Source: Isoetes taiwanensis (Eukaryota > Streptophyta > Lycopodiopsida > Isoetales > Isoetaceae). From it: DNA of 64,000 nt. Each line of letters begins with the position of its first letter. Within the stretch, counting starts at the first letter, position 1. A program made the position numbers and the translations under genes. The notes beneath the pieces were generated by a model. It was not told where the DNA came from. It did no database searches and saw only the letters and a list, made by a program, of their open reading frames with translations. Location: contig JAJEKV010000027.1 in the NCBI GenBank assembly GCA_021234155.1, positions 15,036,891 to 15,100,890 of the forward strand. Direction: 5' to 3'. Positions 37,901 through 51,530 of the stretch are shown piece after piece.

Positions 37901-39750
37901 GGACGGGGGCATAGTCCGTATCCATTACCTCGAGAGGTATGATCCAACAAAGCCCTCCCGAAGGCGTGCCGATGTCATACAAGAACTGATGGGGCCTAAC
38001 TAGCAGAAACATCTGGGCGGTTATCTTGAATGCGCTGGGGACGGGCTTTGGGCGTGACTTTCATCCTCAGTGAAGCCCTTTTTAGCCCAGCCAGCGGAGA
38101 CTCTGTCCTCCGCAGCGGCTCAAGATCCATCTCCCTGTCTCAATGCGGAAGTGGTGGTGTGCACTGTCGCGAATGACAATCACCTAAGCTTTTCATGGGT
38201 AGATGGGTGCGCGAGTGATGAGTAATGGGTCACCAAATGAGCATAGGATTAACATTTAGCCGATAATTTGCCACCTTGACATGTAGCCGGAGGCCTCTGC
38301 ATCAAAGCAGCCATGAAGCAAGCACATCCAAAATCTTTACTTCAAAGAGGCGGCCCGTTCATGGAGTGTATGCAGGTCCATCTGTGCACCGCATTCCCGC
38401 CGCCCGAGAGCTCCTTGGGCTTGGTTATGCTCCAGCAGGCTTTGGTGCGGGCCCATCGCCCAGCGAAGCAAGGTTGAGCAGAAAGCCGAGGCTTCCATCC
38501 ATAGCCACCCACCTTAAGGTAAATAATGCTGACGTTCCGGCGACCCCTCTGTAATGGAAGGAAGCACATCTCTGGGCAAAGATCTGATATGGGACCGTGG
38601 ACTTCCTCGGTGCGGGCCAAGAAAGGCCTCACGTACACTGCTCTAGATCGTTCCAAGTGGTGAGGATATCATTGGCCCCACACTTCGCCCATAGAAGGAG
38701 GACCCGAGTTCAACCAAGGCCACGAACAAGTATGCTGGTGACCCCATGCATACAGCTTCACGCCTTTATGGCGGTATTTTGCATTTACATACGGGGCTTT
38801 CCGGCCTACTGATGACCCCGCGTAACGATGGATGCATCCCGGTGTGTAGTAGTGAAAACTCAATGCCCAAATACTTTCAGAAGCTGACCACCTCCTACAC
38901 TTACAGTGAATAGAGGGAAAGGTGCCGGGATGATGGGACCAACAACACCCTTGTCTTAGCCAAGTTAACTCTCATGTGTTAGATTGGCGAGGAAAGTATT
39001 AAGCATCTGGGGTGGTGCATATCCTCACAGGGTATATCTGCGAGTCAACATCATCGGCATATATATGATTCTTGGGATTATGTGGTGCATCAATGAGCCT
39101 CTCCTCCCCGTGCTCAAGCTAGCCATTCTTCTAGGCTGAGTCAATGTTCACAAGCGAAGAAGCGTGGGGATAGGAAGCATGCAAGAAGCACCCTAATGCT
39201 ACTAACAATGGGCTCCCCGGCATTAGAATGGCCGGAGCAAGCCCTCGACATGAAATACGTATATAGCGATACGCAGAGTCGTGAGGGTCCCTAAGCTGTC
39301 AATCTGTCCACAACAGCAGGAGCCTTTGTGTCAAAGCGCTTTCGCGAAATCCACAAAACAGCGGTCACGAGATTAAAGGCGTTGATTAGGCTATCCTCTA
39401 TGAGTGTTAGCGAATTCGAAGATATATGATCAATAGTAGAATGCGGAAACTTACTGCGTGAGCAGCGCTTCTCCATCTCGCCCAAAGTGTCGGTCGGTAC
39501 ATCAAGAATCGACGAAACGGCAGCGAGAGCGGTACGACCATAATGTAGATACGATAGTTGGAAGAACATTAAGGGGTCCCTTGCTTTGTATATGGGCACC
39601 AATATAAATCCGGTCACGGAAACTAGCGCATTACTGTTGAAGAGTCTTTGTGAGCAGAGCACCACATTGGGGCGTCCATGAAGCTACTGCTGCATACCAT
39701 CAAATCTAACGCCTTCGGATTAGCGGTTGCGAGGCCATTATAACATCACC
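37901..39750. other. Nested sequence without recognised gene
   Basis: GC-richer DNA with overlapping frames of 62-124 codons on both strands, including a 124-codon minus frame at 39291-39665. None shows a motif I know. Probably non-coding or decayed interior of the inserted element. Confidence 0.35.
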
Positions 39751-40240
39751 GGTAATAACCCGGTCTTGAAGCGCTGTCTGCGGAGAATGCAGTGCGACTC
39801 CATTGGGTCATACGATGCGCCGTATTTCATCCGGTATTAGGTAATATTTCACGTAAGAACATGCGGGCTTACTCCAGTTGCTTTCTCCGGAAAGGTCCTA
39901 GGGTGAGTCCTAGTAGACCCGAACATCATTCTTTGAGGTGCTCATAAAGGTACGGCTCTTGGTCGCGAAGGCGGTATTGGCGGACGACTGCTTGGAAGAA
40001 TGGTGGGGAGTCAGAAGCACTTAGCGGCGGGAACCATCGTTTGAAGCTCAGAGCGATGCGTCATCGAACCCGGTGATTCGCGGGGAAGGTGGTTCTGCGA
40101 CCCATTGGTCGTGCGAGCGGCCTCTCCCAAAGCATCCATTAGAGGCCCAGTTTGGGAGTGCGAAAATGGCCCTTATCTTGGGCTAAAGATTTCCCGCGTC
40201 AGTTCGCCCGGGACCAATCCGGGTTTGCTTTTCTGAAAGT
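39751..40240 (+). repeat. LTR-like block related to 10832-11400
   Basis: It opens ggtaataacccggtc, comparable with TGTGATGACCCGAGCC of the first block. It shares the same ordered words: 'ggtaatatttcacgt', 'gacccgaacatcattctttga', 'gaatggtg' and 'gcatc.....agaggc'. Both copies are gene-free and in the same orientation. A gypsy-type LTR is the best guess. Ends are approximate. Confidence 0.45.
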
Positions 40241-43200
40241 CGGTATTACTTGGCGGGTAGAAGGATGGCGGAGGCTTACTTGGCATCCACATGGCGTATT
40301 TTCATAGGGGATGCTGGCGGCTTTTATTGCAACCATTTTAATGGCGGTATTTTTGAGTCGGCAGCCGCTGAAATAATGGTGACTTTGACCGCCTCGTCGT
40401 CACTTATCCTTGTCGAATTTTGAGCCGAAACTTAAATGCTTGTCACTCACGGAAGCCTCTAAATTGCATCACTGCCTTCCTCCTCATACGCAATCCATGT
40501 CTCATACCGTGATTGCCCTTTATTTCTGAACTCCCAAAGGTCAAAGTGGGAGTTTGTCTCGATAGAGTTCGTGGGTGAGTATCACGCCATCAACGAGGCT
40601 GAGCTATAGAGTTCGCGACAAAAGCGATCGGCGATGCGGACACATTGGATAAGGTAGGATAAAGAGTTGAGTTGTTGAATTCTAAGCGGTAGGAAAGTGG
40701 AAGTATAACAATAGAGCATGCATATACCTTGATGGCCAAAATCCACCAAAAAGCGGCTTCCCCGTGCATGGAAATGAAGCCACCTTAAGCCGGATCACGC
40801 GGCGGAAGCTGGTATGAAGCTACTAGCTGCGTATTAGAGATAATAGTTTAGCGTCGTGTGATCTTCTTATCTTTCATTTTCTTTCGTTGACCGTGTTTAC
40901 AAAAGCAAAATTTATTGTCTGGGGTTTGTATTTTATCGGGGCGATGCGTGGATGTCATTCATTGCAGAAGTATTGGTAGTGTACTTGTAAAACATCACAT
41001 ATAGACATCCAGATTGTCTTTCCAATTATGGTCTTGAAGTAGGTAGCCAGCGATTATGGAAAAATACGGTTTCTGGACATGATTATAGTAAAGGTCGAGC
41101 GGAGCAGGCGGTTGAATTACCCCCTTTAGTGGGCATGAAGCCTGGGACTAATGAGAACAATGTAATTGCAATGAAGAAATGCATGGTGACGAAGTTACTG
41201 GCGGAATGTCACAGCGAGAACATGAGGATGAGTTTCAAAATCTTCACACGTTTGAGTGACGCTAGCATGTTCGGATAAACGGGAAGTTCGAAAAGCGAAG
41301 ACTATATAAGTGCTTTCTCCCCCCACAGGACTTTGTGGATGGCTTATTTTGGTTCCGACTGGGATGTTGATTCCACGAATCATCAGGTCAATATGAGATC
41401 AGCGTAGTTAAGTCCTCTTTAAGTTGAATACTTTCTTCTTAAAACAATATTATTTATCGTTAATTATCAGCTAGAGCGAAGGAAGCTTGAGAAAAAGAGA
41501 GGTACGCACAACTTTTGGGAGCGTTTGAGGATATAATAGACACTTGCTCAGGTCGATTGGATATTCGGTATGGAGAGGAGGAAGTCATTTATCACGACCA
41601 CCATGGAAGCGAATACGAAAGCCATTACTCGAGCTAAAGAGTGCTAATGACGGAGGAAATTGCTGGCGACTTCCATTATTTTATTGATGGCATTAGGGTT
41701 GAAGTTCTGAGGCAAGAGGAAATGTAAAGTTTAACGTGATTCGCGATCAAACGAAATTGTAAATGTCTATCGGCTAGCGCTTTGAATCTTAGTTTTTATT
41801 TGTGTTTTGTCTGATGATGTTTTAGGGTTAAAGAGTATTTTGTCAGATATTTTTTAGGGTTCGATACAATTATTTAAAAGCATTACCATCATATTTTACG
41901 CTGCTTCTGTTTTTACTATTTATCTCCTTGATTTAATCTATTTTTGTAATTGCGTGGTACAAGGCGCCATCCCATTTGAGAAGCCATAGCAAGAACTAAT
42001 AATGCAAGGATCCATCCAGTGGTGTAAAATTTGGGGAGTAGATTTACATTAGTCGCCTTCTTCATCGACTAAAGTCGATAGAGATTCTGCTCTCGACCAT
42101 GCCTAGCAGAGACCGGAAGAAATCCATGACCGGTGGGAGAAGCAGCTCAGGAGTAAGTAGGGAGGTGCACTTTTCCGGTTCGGAGGCGAGAGGATGAAAA
42201 TGTGAGGCGGCACGAGAATATGATCACCGGATTAATTATTAGACTGGCGCTCTTCTTGCTCTTCCTGCTCTCCTGTTTCCTCTGTGGAAGTGCGGAGACC
42301 TTCAAATCGGAGGAGGCCCAGCGGAAAGGGGAAAGCGTCAGGAATGTGAGGCAATGGAAGAAATTGGCCCAGTGACTGCGAATCTTTGGTGGCCCGGAAA
42401 AGTCGGTACTTGAGCTCCAAATGCTGAGGTGGGTAGGGGTGGCCCGGAAGCGGAAAGTGAAGCCACAGTATTAAAAAGCGCTTAGCGAATTAAAGTATCG
42501 AAGAGCGAGATGGTCATTAAGCGTCTCCCATTTGCGAATTTCGTGAAGGTGCAAATTAGATGCGATACATCCTTACCCGATTCTGAAATTTCAAGCAGAA
42601 ACGCCTTAATGCTCTTCGAAATGGCCAGGCGGTTAGTTGTCGATGCATTCGAGGACTTCATGAAGCTTACTGACAATACATGCGGGTATCATGCTGGGGC
42701 ATAGCCTCGTCTTGCATAAAGGGATCGAGTACTATGGTCAAAGGTACTATGGTAAGATACAGCAAGAAGAAAGACCCCGGAAAAACATTGGGAAATTGCC
42801 TTTGTGTTTTCATGTATAGTATTTCTTAATGCAATGGCTATAAGCAATCTCTTGATCCATTTCTTTCTTAGAGCTTCGAGCGCGCACTTTGTATTTTTTA
42901 ATGTTATCATTGAGGATCACACGGCGACAAGCTTGTTGTGCTTTATTTGCACATAGTAGTCTTGGCGTCATATTGATCAACTCTTCCTAACCCTAACCCT
43001 AAAATGTCACGGGACCGATCTCCCACAGCGAACATGTGTCTCCTTTCATAATGACAACGGCTACTTGAGTTCAAAGTGGCGGTAGCCTTACGGCTCTAAA
43101 CATCTTCTTGTTTTCGTCGTTTGCTTAGCCATGGATTGTTATGTGAAGTTCACCGGAATGGTATGCGTAAGCCCCTCGACAAGGGATTTAAGCCAGGCTA

Positions 43201-44799
43201 ACGATTTATCGGATTCTATACGAGAGTTGGACATCATAATAGCGATTTAGCGAGCTTGGATGCTATCTCAGCCCGAGGTTAACTTTAAGCTTTCACCCGG
43301 GTGCCGCTTGGTCATTGCGATCGCTGCCGGATATCCTCGCTGGCGCAGTGGATTCCAAAACCAGCTCTAGAGGAGGGTACCCCATTTGCAAACATGGAAG
43401 AAGATGTTTTCAGGAGAATCTTTGCGCAGCGAGGCTCCCTCAGGCTGCGTCCTTGTGCTAGAAAGGTATCTTATTTCTCTTTCTGGATTTGCATTTTGCT
43501 AGTTATTGGCTACTGCTTTCCCGGCAAACCGAAATACTGCTGGAAACAATGAAATCTTTAAGCAAAGGAAATTAGGTTATTAATGAATGATAACGACTAT
43601 AGCGTAGAAATGGAGATAGATCTGAAGAAATGAGAATGTAGGAGTTTAAACCCGGCCTTGGCGGCCTTGGGTGAACCCGGAGGAGGGAGATGATTACGAA
43701 GGTGATGAGGATGGGGATGAGAAGGATGAAAAGAAGGTTATGCGACATAGCAATTTTAGTGGAAGGCAAAGAATACTTATTGCTAAGTGATATCTTACGA
43801 GGGAACAGTATATTCTGAATGTGTGCTGGGGAGAGAGCGAGAGCTTATCAGTGCCTTGGCGAGATGGGTAAACTTAGGCCTAGATTTTTGAAGAGGATTT
43901 GGACAAAGAGATGTTTGGAAGTATCTAATTATACCCGACGTACTTTATAAAGCAAGAAGCATATGAGAGGTACAGGTCTCAGGATTTGCTCAAGATGGCC
44001 AGATCTACCAGCGGAAGAAGAATTCCGGTACGTCTCCGTGCAAAGGCTGCCAGCGAGGATCTCTGAGGTTTGTGGGGCCCTTAGATCAATCCTTTGGCCC
44101 GGCATAAGCACAGTAGATGAGGATAAATGTGAAGAAGATAATCTTGAGGGTTCTTATTTGTAGAAGTAGATGATTTTCTTGCCGACATGCAGGGGGCAGA
44201 AGGAAAGATTGAAGGACTCTACAACTGTTAGATATATCTCAAGATTCGTTAATGGGGAGATAATGCGTCTTATTGAGAACTTCAGTCAAAGGGTCACGAG
44301 TTGTCCTATTACACTAAAATTGCATTATGCATGTTAAAGGGAACCATTTCCCAATTGGCATCAAACGCTGAAAGGGTGATAACAATTCAGCGGGATGTTG
44401 TGTTACAATATTTTGGCTTGACCAAGCGGTCTGCTTGGTGAGAACAGTATGTTAAAATTTTTAGGCTGTGGCTTGACTCCTGCCCAAAGGTTGGAAGGCG
44501 GGGTCGATAACATAGAGTCATTGCCTTGTTGGATCAGTGCAGTTGAAGAGCATGAAATTATTGTGAAGCTTGAGAAATTGGAAGTTATATGTTTCCAACT
44601 GTATCAATTAAAATTATTTATGTCACAGTTGTCCTTAGAAATTCCTAATAAAATTCATTTTATTTGTATTTATTAAGATTACATGAAATACATCCCGATC
44701 CCCGATTACCACATCATATCTAGGTTTTCGTCCGTGTGATATCTATCTTCGAAGAAGTGATATTATTGGGAAAAGACAATTTAATTTATTTATTCGTGT
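40241..44799. other. Nested sequence without recognised gene
   Basis: No domain was recognised. It includes a short interstitial telomere-like tract (42986-43003). Frames at 42510-42704 and 43301-43552 lack motifs. Overall it appears to be transposon debris. Confidence 0.35.
42986..43003. repeat. Short interstitial telomere-like tract
   Basis: CCTAACCCTAACCCTAAA gives about three CCCTAA units, only the last with the plant-type AAA. Too short to be an old telomere; such words are also promoter telo-box elements. Confidence 0.6.
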
Positions 44800-45475
44800 G
44801 ACTCATGTTATAAATGATAGAAGGCCAGATGTCCACAGTGACCTCTGTCGCTATGTATACTTGCTCATCTTCTGCCAGGCTTCGCCTTCCACCTTACGCT
44901 CCAGATGGCATCATCATCTTCCCTCTATATAGCGACCCGCCAGATAGCACTCCCGACCCCGGAGCTGCGAGTGGACATCACATGCGGTGGTGATATGAAG
45001 AGATTCGGAGATCCATGATGAAAACAAAGCGATCTACGTGTAGGAGCAATAGTACGGTCGGCAGTTAGCCTTCCACGAGGGAGGCTGGCACTTACGGCGA
45101 AGGGCGTTGAAGCTTCGTGGAAGCATTCGCCATGTACCAAGAAGGCGGCGAGCCCATGAGGCTGGCTGATTGAAGCTGCTCCATGATTTAGCGAGGCCTT
45201 AGGAATATGGAAAGCTCTAGAGCTGCCGAGGAGGATGAAACGCCTTGACCATTGCGGATCGAAAATCAGCTAGAAGGATCATAGAAAGTCCCTAGTTGTA
45301 TCTATCTATTTTGCTTCAAAGTTTTCTCTATTTTTGCTTCTATCTACTATCACATTGGGCAATGTATGTTGTTTATTAAAATATCACCACGGCCAGCGAA
45401 ATGCCTTTGCGCTGCAATTAGGTAGCAATCAATGGACTGGCGTCGGTAATGATCCTCTACGTTCCTATTTTGCTT
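44800..45475 (+). repeat. LTR-like tandem block, copy A
   Basis: It begins near a TATAAAT word (gttataaatgatag) and ends around 'gcaattaggtagcaatcaat' (45414) plus 'taatgatcc'. Copy B lies about 850-890 bp downstream with the same word order, including 'gctcatcttct', 'cttcgcctt', 'gaagagattc', 'gaggatgaa', a T-rich 'ttgcttcaaag' and 'cggccagcgaaatgcc'. A TATA word near the start and a C/T-rich leader suggest a promoter-bearing unit such as an LTR. Confidence 0.6.
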
Positions 45476-45689
45476 CAATAGAAGTTCTATCTTTGGTTAT
45501 GTATACGTTAAAATTACTTATGTATAAGATTATCGAAATTATCAATAAAGAGGCTATCCTTACGAGCTTTCTAAGGAAGAAGAAAGAGCGTTACAGAAGG
45601 AAATAGCGTGCTTTCCTCCACACGGCCAGCGAAGTAGCGGTCGATTTTCGACTGGCGTCGCCAGCGTGGAGTAGCGACTCAACTACTCG

Positions 45690-46335
45690 AAATCCTGTTA
45701 TAAATGAGACTTTCTATCTTGCAGCCGACCTCAGATCCTCTTAGCCTTCGCCCAGCTATACGCTCATCTTCTCCCCCTTTTCGCCTTCGTAGCCAGCCTT
45801 CTCCTCGTTAAGCGTCTTCATCTCCTCCGACCAGCCGGTGGCATGGAAGCTGCCATGGACATCGCGCTAACGTGGTGATGAAGAGATTCAAGGAAGGTTC
45901 CGCGACAAAAGCAGTAGTCACCGTCGTAGAAGATGGAAATGATGGGCCAGTTAAATTCACTAGGGGCTGCTGCATGGTGAGACCTTGAGCTTCGCTCGCG
46001 TGGCAGAATGGGAATGACCAATGGCGTAGAGATTGGCCGATTTAAGCTGCGCACAACATTTGGCCGGTATTTCCAGAGATATGGAGAAGAAGCTTGACTG
46101 CGGAGGATGAAGCCCGACTTCACGGCTTCAACTTCTGGGATCATGAATCAAGTAGCCATTGTATATATATTTTTTTTGTTTCAAAGAAAAAGGTGCTCTA
46201 GCTGCTTCTATCACGTTCTCTTGTTTGTTTTGTTAAAGATCATACGGCCGAAATGCCATTCTTGCAATTAGGTAGCAATCAATGGATTTCGAGTCATTAT
46301 GATCCATGACGTCACCTGGATTGTATGTATAATTC
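45690..46335 (+). repeat. LTR-like tandem block, copy B
   Basis: This is the second copy of the unit above. It starts at 'ctgttataaatgag' and includes 'gcaattaggtagcaatcaat' at 46264, identical to copy A over 20 bases. A CRE-like TGACGTCA lies just after the matched part, near 46307. Interior divergence is high, but the ends agree well. A stretch at 45605-45690 again carries 'cacggccagcgaa'. Confidence 0.6.
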
Positions 46336-49300
46336 ATGGCTTTATTAATGGAAAAGTGTATGTAACACAAATATCTGCTGGCTAGATTATGTGATGCCAA
46401 CTGCGATTAAATCTTGAATTTGCATGTGGACTGAAGCAGCGTCTATTAGCATCATTGGCTTTAATGGATGACAGCGTCATGCAAGAGGCGTGGCATCATT
46501 TGCCATAATATTTCTGCTTAATCTTTTATGCGGCACATACGATGCAGCTAGGATATAATGAGGATCCCATGATCACGAACATAGGCCTAGTTGCCTAATG
46601 CATGCTATAATTTAAGCCTCGTAGGATTATTCACACAACTTTGCTTCGATTGCACCATAGCCAGATTCCAGCGATATCTCTGGGTTTTACATGTAAGCTT
46701 CCGGGAGGCCTTTGTCTTCCTCTATCCGCCATCTTACGTTCTACCATTCAGCTCGGCCATCACTCCTGTTCTCCATCACTTTCAATGGCCTCGGCTCGAT
46801 TCCATCCTACTTGAGATCTTGTCTCCAAGTTTTGACCGAAGGAAATTGAACGATGTGAGAGCGGATATCCGCCTTCTAAAAGAAAGAATGACGTCATCAA
46901 AATTTGGTTCGTGAGGAAAAGCCCTTCTGAGGGAAATTGATTTTTAGTCTTGCTGACAATGTTGAGAATTTAGCAAACCTTAGTGCAGCGCCGAGATATA
47001 ACCTCCAAAGAGGGAAGCAGGGCCCTTGTTGTCCAAATGAAATTTGCAGGCTAACTTCGATGGCCGAAGGAGAATAAAGGATTCTGTAGCGGAATATAAA
47101 GGAAACGTGGATTTAGCGGAGCAATCCATGTTGGAGGAAGCCCGAGAAAAAAATTATCAACACCCTCAGGAAGGACTTGCGGCGATCGCCGACATCGAGG
47201 AGCTCCTCCTATAGAAGTCCGTTTTAATGTTTGCTTGGTGGTTTTATTTTCAATGGGAAAAGTTTTTGACAAATGTTTTTGAATATTACGTTTCCTATTT
47301 TTAATTTTTCAATACTCCGTGGTAGAAGAATGACAAAGGCGGATCACCACCCGGCCAGAAACCCTTCCTTAGGGTTTTAAAGCTCGATGTCTGCAATTCA
47401 GCGTGGAGTGTGACTCTGGTAGATTAAGAATAGTTTATTAATGTGAACCAGTGAGACCGGTACCATTAATATGTGTTCTAGCGGACCGCCGTGAGAATCC
47501 GCACCTTTCGACCGCGTGCGGCTTGGCCAAGGTGTATTTTAATATGTTCAAAGCTAATATGCCAGGGTGGGAGTCCTTGCATGTGCTCCTTCAATGCGGT
47601 TAGAGTCTTGCTCCTCACTTCTATAATCTTAAAGTCCTCCCATTTTGTCATCTTGGCCTCCACATCCTCAACCTGGTAATGGAAAATGCAAGAGGATAGA
47701 ACTCCTTAAAACATAGTGTTGGTGTTTACTTGAAGTTTGAAGGAACAAGATGATATCTTCTAAAGAGCGCCGTTACAATTAGTGAAGAAGAAGAATGAAT
47801 TCAGCCTTCTCATGCTTCGTAGCCGGGAAGGCAAATCGAGCCGGTTGAATGAGAAGGTGAATAGGGATGACATGCCCCAACAAGCTGCTTGAGGGTGGAT
47901 TTATGGCAAGGATGCTAATTCGAAGCCCGAAGAACCGTTGTGCTATTGGGAGACTGAGGGGCTGGGACATGTACAAAGAGATGGTGGACGGATTGGAGAG
48001 CGTTTGGATAGGGTGATTGCTTTCGCTTGAGGGGAAAGAGATGAAAGCCGAAGCGAGGGCCAATTTGATGATGATGATGAAGATAATGAAGAAGAGCTTC
48101 GCCTTTGGAGCAACAATGAGTCGTTATATTTTGTTTTTCAATGTAACATCTTTCACAACTTTAATCAAAGTAACCCTTTTTATTATTATTATCTTGTAAA
48201 GCTTCACCTGACTGAAGCCATAAATGCAAGCAATATAGCGAGAACTCCAGCATTGGCCGTATGATACAAATAAGATCCACTGCGGCCCAGCTACGTTTAT
48301 TACCAAACAAGGTTGGAGGCAAATTGCCCGTCGTGTGAACGTACTACACATTACAGTATACTTCTGGAGTTCTTTGTCTCTTAGATCTCCAACATTGCGA
48401 TGCTGGTAAGGATTTTAGAATTTTGCCCAAGCAACTGCAGTTTTCTCTTCCGACATTATGCCAATGGTGTTTTACGACCACAGTTTGCTCCTTAAAGCGG
48501 CTTCTTGTATTTAGCCATAAGCCCTTCCTATAAAACCACTCTGTCATGTCTGTCTTAGAGGGTTGGTTTTATACCTCTTTGAGTGTGATGAAAGGCTATT
48601 TTAGCTTGTTTATCGACTTCTCCGTACCTTGTGCACTCCCACAACTGCTAGGCTTCCATACTTCCTAAAGAGAAACCAAGGTGCATGGGCCCAAAGATGT
48701 GCAAGTAGTCGTGACTTCTGCTCTCTCCCCATCGTCATGAAGAAGCTTTAATAAATTTGTTATTAAGCTTTGCAGAGCAAATTCTGCATCTTCTCTTGTG
48801 GTCCATTCTCACGAAGATGTATGGGAACAATTCCGGACAAGTACATCCCATACTTTTTCCTCAATGCGAGTGAGCGCCATCATGCGGTCACCGCTCGCAT
48901 CAACCGGCAATTTTCGAATTCTAGACCTTTTCTCCCCATCGGTTTTGGATTCGAGGAGCCTCTCTATGATTCTTTATGGGCGTCGAGCTTTCATCCTCAA
49001 TTGACACCTTCACAGGGGCACTTGTTCAACTCACCGCGCGTTTCTCATGGGCTCTAATCTTACATTGCCACCGTACAGAGCACGCCCGATGGGAACATGT
49101 TTCAGCTCTCGAATTCCTTCCTCTCTTCTCTTCTTGTCACGAAAATGTTCCACCGCGAATGCAGCTCAAAATATCATCTTGTCGATGGATTCTCACAAAG
49201 CGTTAGAAGTCGGATGGAGCCACCTACAATGGAATGGGAAAATGCCATGGAACTTGGGATCTTCTTCTACTCCTCTATTGAAGGCATTTGCTTAGTTAAG

Positions 49301-51088
49301 GGACGAGTTTGACAGTCTTCGATTGCGGCTTCCTTGCATGATTGCGGTACATAGCTTTGCATGTTCCTTGTCCTCCTCCACTTATGTTGTACATTGCTTT
49401 CGAGTTTTTAAATCGGTAAAGTGAAAAATTACTTTGTAAAGATCCATAGTGATCTGCTTGCGATTTTTCCCCTCCCTCGAATCTAGATATTAGACTTCGG
49501 GATGTCGGTTTGATTGAACACCCATTCAAAACCTCATTGGGTTTCTTCACGAACTTTAGAGACCTAACCGCGAGGGTGTCATCTTTGATTGACGCAGGAA
49601 CCACATTTTCCATATAGCTTCTTCTCTCGTCCGAGTCACCTCTACACATCTTTTTATTATTCTTGTTGCTCTTTGATTTAGCATGTGCAATTGCATTCTC
49701 AATTGCTCATTCACTTCGATGATAGCGGATACCCTCTCATACTTCTCAAACTTGAGTGAGTTCCATTTCATCCAATTTTATGCAAACCAATCCTCACCAT
49801 TGGTTTTATGGCTGTTGAAGTCATAATATTTGACAAGGGTGTAAAGAGTAACTGAGTCAACCCAAAGATTATTCGTTTCATTCATTCCAACTATATTCAC
49901 AGTAATCCTTTGCGTTCTTATCTTTTATGGCTGTAGGGGACCGACACATTCAGCGTGGTGCATCTCTTCTAATACTTCGCTGCCATCTTTGTCCTAAGTA
50001 ACCCTTTGTATTCTCGATGATTTGTGAACGTGGAAGCGAATCCTTTGTGCCCATTCTTTTTCAGCAGCTTAGGTGGAATGGGCTTGAATGAAAATGATGA
50101 CAAGCCCTCTTTGATGCCTACATGTCACAAGCGGTCTGTACATCGTAGAAACACTTCTTGTAAAGATCCTCCCCTAGTACCATTTCCAATACCATCTTCT
50201 TGAGGAGAGGAGGTTGTAGGGTAAAACCAGTCACGTATCCACTATCTCACATTGCGTTGCTAGGTTCTTCACTACGTAACCAAGATTGCTTCTAGTTTCC
50301 CCGGATCTTAAGCGGCCTTTGCTAGTGTTGTAAGCGGACCTTGTGGCCCGTGACCACAACGATACGAAGATACTGATGATCAAACCCGGTTCCTCTATCG
50401 ATTGATAAATGGCCTTCTTCCTTTCATAAAGCCGAGGTGTTTTCCTTTAGGTCTTTGTACCTACATTTGAAGCCCAAAGTTTGCTCTTCGAGCTCTTGGA
50501 TGCGTTTCTGCCGGTTGCCCTATCACCAGAGATTTGGACTTCTCACACTTAGGTATCTCAAAGTTTCCCTCGGCCCGTCATTCCTTTCCTTCATCCGCGG
50601 TGGGTATTAATGAAGCGGCGAGAGAAAAAGAGCTGGCTGGTTTTGAAGTTATAATTCTCTTGTGACAATCGGGCGGCTCATCTCAAGGCTGTGATGATAC
50701 CGATTCCGAATGCAGCTGTCCTCTCTCAATCTCACAATAATATCCCAAGAGGCCCGAGTTAAAGTCACCACCAAAATCGGACTAAACTTGGCGTCGGAAA
50801 TAGCGGTTTCCTGCCCTCCAGCGGATCGATGGATTATAAGCGCATAGTAGGATATGCGATACTTTTTGGCAGGCACGCAACATGTCGAGTCTAAGTTCTT
50901 ATTTTTTAGACCTCTTTTTTTTCGCGATTGAAATTTGGAGCATATTCACGAGTCAGTTGGATCCTTATCCACACATCATTTTGGGCTTCCATAAGCGTGG
51001 ATTATGCGGCGAAGTGATATGTACAATTTATGCCCGGCTGAATTAAACCGTTGGGGCTTCGGTCATTACTAACCTCGTTTTGAAATTT
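46336..51088. other. Nested sequence without recognised gene
   Basis: Contains frames of up to 117 codons on both strands, for example 46591-46914 plus and 49296-49649 minus, and three overlapping plus frames at 48.8-49.3 kb. None has a recognised domain, and alternative frames overlap freely. Treated as decayed element sequence. Confidence 0.35.
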
Positions 51089-51530
51089 GCAGCGTGCATA
51101 TGGAAAAGTCCATTCTCCTACAATCCATGCTTTTATACAAAGCAAATTCAAAGTGGCCGAATTGAAGAGCAGGGAGAGCTTTGTATTGGGATGAAGTAAA
51201 GATCCGGGTTCTGAACTTTTAAGAGCAATCGCGGTAGCCACCGGCAGAAAGTGTACCGCAAAGCTTCAGCCTACGCATTTCAAATTTTTGAAATGTAGAG
51301 AAATGGACTCTAAGTAAAAAATAGAACCCAAGACAAAAGTCATTGATCTGCTTGTGATTGGTATCGACAAACCAAGGAAGACGAGTCATGAGTTGCGGTA
51401 TGTCATAATGCAAGTGGCTTTTAGAGCCACGTATTTGCGTCAATCTGTCGACAACAAGAGAATTAAATACATATGAAACCATGAATGTCACAGTTCCCCT
51501 TATTAGGAGGAATATTCCAAGCAAATCGGC
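51089..51530. repeat. Direct repeat D, copy 1
   Basis: Shares with 53107-53480 the words 'gtccattctcctacaatcc', 'catgcttttatac', 'tcataatgcaagtggc' and 'gaatattccaagcaaatc', in the same order, about 2.0 kb apart. Two direct copies with unrelated DNA between could be LTRs of a short element. A 161-codon minus-strand frame (51219-51704) covers most of this copy. Confidence 0.7.

Noticed and set aside
39291-39665. 124-codon minus-strand frame
   Set aside because: GC-rich inserted DNA has few stops by chance; no motif, no splice partners.
42986-43003. Ancient telomere fusion
   Set aside because: Only about three units, not enough to separate from a chance telo-box word.
48770-49312. Several overlapping plus-strand frames as a multi-exon gene
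   Set aside because: Frames overlap in different phases, no splice chain or motif links them.
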